From: Artemisia argyi
Lineage: Eukaryota > Streptophyta > Magnoliopsida > Asterales > Asteraceae
Reading direction: 5' to 3'
NCBI GenBank assembly: GCA_030686995.1
Contig: CM060709.1
Coordinates: forward strand, 15,343,360 to 15,407,359
Length of the DNA stretch: 64,000 nt
In this document: positions 59,434 through 64,000 of the stretch, in pieces
Numbering within the stretch: position 1 is the stretch's first letter
Layout of the letters: each line of letters opens with the position of its first letter
Position numbers and translations under genes: made by a program
Notes under the pieces: model-generated
Told to the model about the DNA's origin: nothing
What the model saw: the letters and a program-made list of their open reading frames with translations, nothing else
The model's database searches: none

Positions 59434-60645
59434 ATGGAAGGTGGTAACATCTTTGAACCCGTCATCCCACCACAACAAAACCCACCATTAGAACCCCTTA
59501 GGCCCCAAACCTTAGGAGAGTATTCCCGACCTAGCCACCAAGGCTACCGAAACACCATTGAGCTCACCGGAGCCAATGTGACCCCCTTGCGATCCGACAC
59601 CATCCGGTTGGTGCAAAGCGGATGTGCATTCCATGGACTTCGTTCCGAAGATCCAAACCAACGCCTTAAGGACTTCCTCAAAATCGTAGATTCCATAGAC
59701 CTAGGTGTTGAAACTAGAGAGACTACCCGTTTACGCCTATTCCAATTCTCTCTACGGGATCAAGCTAGTGAATGGCTTGAGCGTTTACCCGCGGGATCCA
59801 TCACCACATGGGATGATCTCACCACTCGTTTCCTTGCTCAATTTTTCCCACCGGGGAGAACTACTAAGCTTAGAAATGACATCTTGATGTTCCAACAACG
59901 TCAAAATGAATCTCTTTATGAAGCATGGACTCGTTTCAAGGACTTACTCCAAAAAGTCCCTCATCATGGCATAGATCTTTGGCTCCAAGTCCAAATTTTC
60001 TATGACCATATCGATATCCCCACGAGGCGAACCATTGACCAATCGGCCGGTGGTAAGCTACGTGATCTTAGTGCGGAACAATCATGGGAACTCATAGAGG
60101 ATCTTGCTCTCTATGACAACGAAAGTTGGAATGATCCCCGTGATTTGAACAAAACGGTCAAGGCAATATCTTTGCCTTCGAACAATTCAAGCACTCCCGA
60201 CCGTAGGATCATGGAACTTGAGGACCAAATCAAGTTTCTCATGAAATCTTACGAAGCTCCGAAGCATTCAAGCCAAGTGAACAAAATCACTTCTTCATGC
60301 GAATTATGTAGTGGTCCCCATGACACTCGTGATTGTATGGAACTCCCCGGAACAGCTTTTGCGGACTACGCATCCACGCGTACCGACGAAGCGGGAGATA
60401 AGTGGTACACTTTCAAGCCCGAGCCGAACACATACGGTGATTCATACAACCCCTCATGGAAAAATCACCCAAACCTTAGGTGGAAACAAAATCAACCCAA
60501 TTCTTCCAACCCGCCTAATCGTTACCAATCAAATGGTCCACCACCCAACCGTACCTTCAACAACAATCCTTCTAACAACTATGGTAGTACCAACAATCTT
60601 GAAGGATTGATGTCGAAATTTATGGCATCTCAAGAACCCGCATAG
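59434..60645 (+). CDS. Gag of Athila-like element D
   Basis: A 403-residue frame. Residues about 50-215 form the plant gypsy gag domain (CAFHGLRSEDPNQRLKDFL, LRDQASEWLERLPAGSITTWDDL, RFLAQFFPP, FQQRQNESLYEAWTRFKDLL). A zinc-knuckle-like C-x2-C-x3-H-x4-C starts near 289 (one residue short of the usual x4 before His), and an Asn/Pro-rich tail follows. The stop at 60643-60645 appears premature: the frame one base over continues the same protein (RFENEFNQQQTEM) into 60684-61670. The ATG at 59434 lies 146 bases after the primer site. Gag would build the particle. Confidence 0.85.
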   Translation: MEGGNIFEPVIPPQQNPPLEPLRPQTLGEYSRPSHQGYRNTIELTGANVTPLRSDTIRLVQSGCAFHGLRSEDPNQRLKDFLKIVDSIDLGVETRETTRLRLFQFSLRDQASEWLERLPAGSITTWDDLTTRFLAQFFPPGRTTKLRNDILMFQQRQNESLYEAWTRFKDLLQKVPHHGIDLWLQVQIFYDHIDIPTRRTIDQSAGGKLRDLSAEQSWELIEDLALYDNESWNDPRDLNKTVKAISLPSNNSSTPDRRIMELEDQIKFLMKSYEAPKHSSQVNKITSSCELCSGPHDTRDCMELPGTAFADYASTRTDEAGDKWYTFKPEPNTYGDSYNPSWKNHPNLRWKQNQPNSSNPPNRYQSNGPPPNRTFNNNPSNNYGSTNNLEGLMSKFMASQEPA

Positions 60646-61670
60646 TTAGGTTTGAAAACGAATTCAACCAGCAACAAACGGAGATGACCAACAAAATCGA
60701 CAATTTGTTGAAAGCCCTCAACAACCAAACATTAGCCATACCTAGGAAGGACACTAGGGACACAAATAGTGGAATTCAAACTAAGGACCCCTCATCATCC
60801 AAACATGTCCACTTTGTCAATGTTGTCACCATTAAGCCAATAGATAGAGAGATAGAGGAGAGTGACAAGGATGAAGCTAAGGTAGAAGCCAATAGTGAGG
60901 ATGAGAGTGGGGAAGTTGAGGTTAAAAAGGATGAGAAATTGGAGGAGATAGAACCTATAGAGAAATACTTTGATAAGTTGCCAACCGAGGAGGAACGGGA
61001 ATACCATAAGGATTTATTCGATAGTCCCGAGAAAACATATATCTTTGGCAACCCCCTGATCAAAATGGGAGACCCCTCCAACATTAACATCCCATGCAAT
61101 ATAGGGCACATGCATATATGGAAAGCTTACATCGACCTTAGATCACCCGTGAACATCATGACTAGGACTTATTACAATTGGGTGATGAAGAAGCAACTCA
61201 ATTTTAGGTTGATGCCCGGTAAGAATCTGATAAGTAATTTTGCAGGAAGAGTGAAAGGATTGCATGTGATTATAGGGAATCTCACCTATGAGATTGATTT
61301 TATGATAGTGGAAGACACTCGCCCAGTGATTGATGCCGACCTAAGCCAAATAATATTCGGGAAACCATTTGTTGAGGCCACTAGGATGAGTTATGATCCG
61401 ACTTTAGGGATAGTTAGATTCAAGAAAGATAATGATGAGGTCGCTTATCAAATGCCCTACAAGATCGAACAATACCGCCTTCTCTCAAATTTCGAAAAAG
61501 AACACAAGCAAGCGGCTTATTATAGGAATGAGGAGGATAGACGTAGAGGAGTAGAGTATGTTAGAAATAGGATGCTTGGTTTCTACAAAGAATGCTTGCA
61601 ACTAGGTCCGGAATACAAAACTGGTTTAGAAGATGACCTAGGTAGTGGAACCAATGATGAAATCACGTAG
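60646..61670 (+). pseudogene. Gag end and protease-like domain of element D
   Basis: This 328-residue frame from 60684 continues gag after a one-base frameshift near 60640. The acidic coil region (residues 55-105) leads into a retropepsin-like fold: KAYIDLRSPVNIM near 147-159 in the active-site position, then GLHVIIGNLTYEIDFMIVED and LSQIIFGKPFVE. The active site has Asp-Leu-x-Ser-Pro instead of Asp-Ser/Thr-Gly. The C-terminal EQYRLLSNFEKEH...RRRGVEYVRNRMLGFYKECLQLGPEY block is a natural end shared with proteins I remember from Asteraceae. No polymerase follows. Confidence 0.75.
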
Positions 61671-63536
61671 TAACCCACGACTTTGAGTCTAGCTACAAGA
61701 CTCGTAAATAAAGAAAAGCGCTTCTTGGGAGGCAACCCATGTTTTGTGTGATTTTAATTGTTTGATTGTTATTTGCTTCCGTATACATGTTTTATTTTTA
61801 TTGTTGGTTGATCATGTTTCTCAATTAAAATGTGAAATACTTTATTATGTTGTTTGGCCTAGTCTTAACTTCAACCTAAAGGTATTTTTGCAAAAGATAA
61901 GTGTAAGGGGAAACCCCAAATATGTTTTTAAGAAACAAACCGATCATGATTCTCCACAATATTTAATGAACATGTATATTCGTATTTGTTAGAGTCAAAT
62001 GCTTGTATTGAGTCATAATGAAGTTTTGCAGGATTTTCCAGGAAGTAGGACAAGGTTTTCCAGAAATTTTCCGGAAACTTAACATAAAGATTTCTGCAGG
62101 TCCATTCTGACGGCGTCAGGCAATTGCTCTTGACGGCGTCAGGAGTCAAAAATCTGGAAATTTTACCCGTTTTGTTTTTCTAATGGAGTCTTATGGTTTT
62201 TGTGAATTATTAAGTTTTATAATCTCTAGGAAATCTGCAAACTTCATTCCACAAGCATTATATCTTACTTTGTTTTCTACGATTTAGTAACTTATATAGG
62301 ATGCCACCGATTTTACGCGAGGTTGCCTTGTCTACTTTTGTCAGGATTTACAGGTTATTTAAGACAAGAAGATTATTTATATTCTGGAAGGGAAGCTTTG
62401 ATTGTTCATTTTCTTGGAGGAAGATTTAACCTGGCCAACCTAAAATCCATACCGAGCGAATCAGGGGAGTATTTGATTTCATTCTCTTTACTTTTTACTT
62501 TTACATTCTTTACTTGAACATTGGGGACAATGTTCATCCTAAGTGTAAGGGGAGGGTAAAAAGATGATACCTTACATATGCACTTTCGCTTGAGTTTGTT
62601 TTGTTTAATAGTAGATGTGTAATAAAACTACGAGAAATACTTGTTAGTGCAATTTTAGCGCCAAATTTAAAAATTTTTACAACATTTAGGAGTGAAACTT
62701 TAGCCATAGCAAGCGTCTCATGGATAGGAGGTTGTATGACTAGCACATAACCGTATATTCAGAAAAATTTTCCACCCAAAGATGTGAGGTTCGCCTTTAG
62801 TTTTGATAGGAAAAGCATTTATTATTGGTGCTTATGAGTGTACCGGTAGCATTTAGATTCTAGAACTTGCGTTAGTGATGCATCCCGAGACCGCTAGTGA
62901 GACTACATTCGTGTGGTAGGATTTACTACATGATAAGAGGCATTAGGATCACCCTTGTGTTAAACCCGTATTATAATTACTTGACCATTTAAGTCATATT
63001 ACTTGGCTAGTTAAGTCAACTAATTTTTCCCACACCCTTTGCGTTGTACTCATTTTTAGTACACGGTACCTCTAGTACACCCCTCCGAGCCTATCTTTTC
63101 GTTTCTAACTTTAATCATTTTACTTAAAGGAAGAATTTGTTACACCCCACTTAAATGTACACCCAAATCGCCTTAGCCTTCCGTGTATGCTCTCATTTTT
63201 AGTGCATTATTGTTATTTGTTAAACCCTAAGTTAACTTTCTAATTGATTACATGGTTGCTAAGTCGAGTCATATCCTCGTACATATTGTTTTGGGACGAT
63301 TGGGACTCATGGGTAAGTACTTATTTTATGGAGTAATGGGGAAGAACATCATATTATTACCCCCATATGTGCGTTAATCTTAAAAGTGCTCCAAGTGTTT
63401 TGATTTTCTTAATTCGAGTCATTAGAATAGTTTAATGTAAAGTATGTAAAGATTCAAGTGTAAGGGGATTGCTCAAACCCCTATGATGTATTATTTTGGA
63501 TGGTAGGGTAAGAGTGTATGCACAAAAAAAAGAAAA

Positions 63537-63568
<32 letters not shown>

Positions 63569-64000
63569 CATACGGACTACCATCCCGTTTTCATTCTATG
63601 TTCATTTTATGTTTTTGTTATTAGCTTAAGTCGAGTCTAGTCTTGGCTTAGCAACGCCATCTTGTACATGTAATTTACTAAGATTGTTAACTCGCCACCA
63701 GTAAAATTCCCTTTATCCAACAAAACCGTGTAATTCATATCCCTACACCTAACGTTATAACCCTTTTAAAAGACCTCTTTGATAGTTTATCCTAGGTGCT
63801 TACGCCATGTGGTGGAGGTTTGATCCTTTCCCAAGCCTATGGTAATCTATTTTGTTATGACAGGTAGTGAGAGATATCTTCCATTTCCATAATGTTATAT
63901 TACTTTATTACACCCGAGAGATGTGAGTATCTAAACACTATTTGTGAGGTGCTTGTGTATGACCTCCGTGCTTGTCTATTGGTCTTTAGTGGAACGATTA
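61671..64000 (+). mobile_element. Conserved non-coding tail of element D
   Basis: The motif CTTCTTGGGAGGCAACCCA lies at 61721-61739, just after the gag-protease stop. Two TGACGGCGTCA motifs sit at 62108 and 62131, an A-rich tract at 63521-63568, and then the block shared with the C tail runs up to the window end. It contains short ORFs conserved with C on both strands but no recognised gene. Confidence 0.75.
63521..63568. repeat. Poly-A rich tract in the D tail
   Basis: A runs broken by single G; the counterpart of the T-rich tract at 21170-21252 in element C. Confidence 0.9.

Larger units (their letters stand above)
57851..64000 (+). mobile_element. Non-autonomous Athila-like gypsy element D (right end outside)
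   Basis: 5' LTR 57851-59261, tRNA-Asp-type primer site at 59268, gag 59434-60645, gag-protease continuation 60684-61670, then a non-coding tail to the window end. The tail aligns with that of C, so its 3' LTR should start roughly 130 bases beyond the window. No reverse transcriptase, RNase H or integrase is present. Confidence 0.88.

Overview
The window is repeat-dense plant nuclear DNA. It reads as a composite (Asteraceae) genome: several retrotransposon proteins, especially the copia gag/pol and the gag-protease of the Athila-like element, match from memory the kinds abundant in Tanacetum/Artemisia-type genomes. No ordinary host gene, rRNA, tRNA or CRISPR array was found. Almost every base can be assigned to a transposable element or a decayed repeat, so the setting is probably heterochromatic.

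Layout, left to right. Positions 1-3063 hold the leader and 5' LTR of a minus-strand Sirevirus-like element (G). Positions 3064-11010 hold four diverged tandem copies of a 2.0-2.7 kb unit, carrying two Stowaway-like MITEs and one PIF/Harbinger-like MITE. At 11281-11556 and 25907-26223 lie the two halves of a non-LTR-type 3' gene with a (TAA)n tail. They are split by a non-autonomous Athila-like element (C, minus strand, 11557-25906, target duplication ACTTG). C is itself split by a Sirevirus-like element without gag or pol (B, plus strand, 12944-20617, target duplication ACCCT). At 26361 starts a gag-only Sirevirus-like element (A, plus strand). Its 3' LTR is cut at 33738 by a gypsy chromovirus (E, minus strand, 3.5 kb LTRs), which is decayed by stops and frameshifts. 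E's gag is cut by a young copia element (F, plus strand, 41470-53616, target duplication AAATT). E's right LTR is cut at 57517 by an Athila-like LTR stub (D'), which is cut in turn by a second Athila-like element (D, plus strand, 57851 to beyond the window).

The nesting order agrees with LTR divergence counted by eye: C about 3% > B about 2%, and A about 2% > E about 1.2% > F about 0.6%. B, A and G share LTR ends, tRNA-Met-type primer sites (degenerate in B), multiple polypurine tracts and GC-rich nested palindromes. C and D share LTRs, a tRNA-Asp-type primer site, clusters of TGACG-N-CGTCA palindromes before the TATA box, and a long conserved non-coding tail.

The most unusual items are two. 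First, element F carries, downstream of pol, a divergent gene pair: an antisense ORF and a long sense ORF of about 1.2 kb codons, with starts 232 bp apart across a telobox-bearing spacer. Second, the LTRs of C and D carry a stretch complementary to the 5' half of tRNA-Asp, the same tRNA their primer site appears to use, which suggests a two-part primer-binding arrangement.
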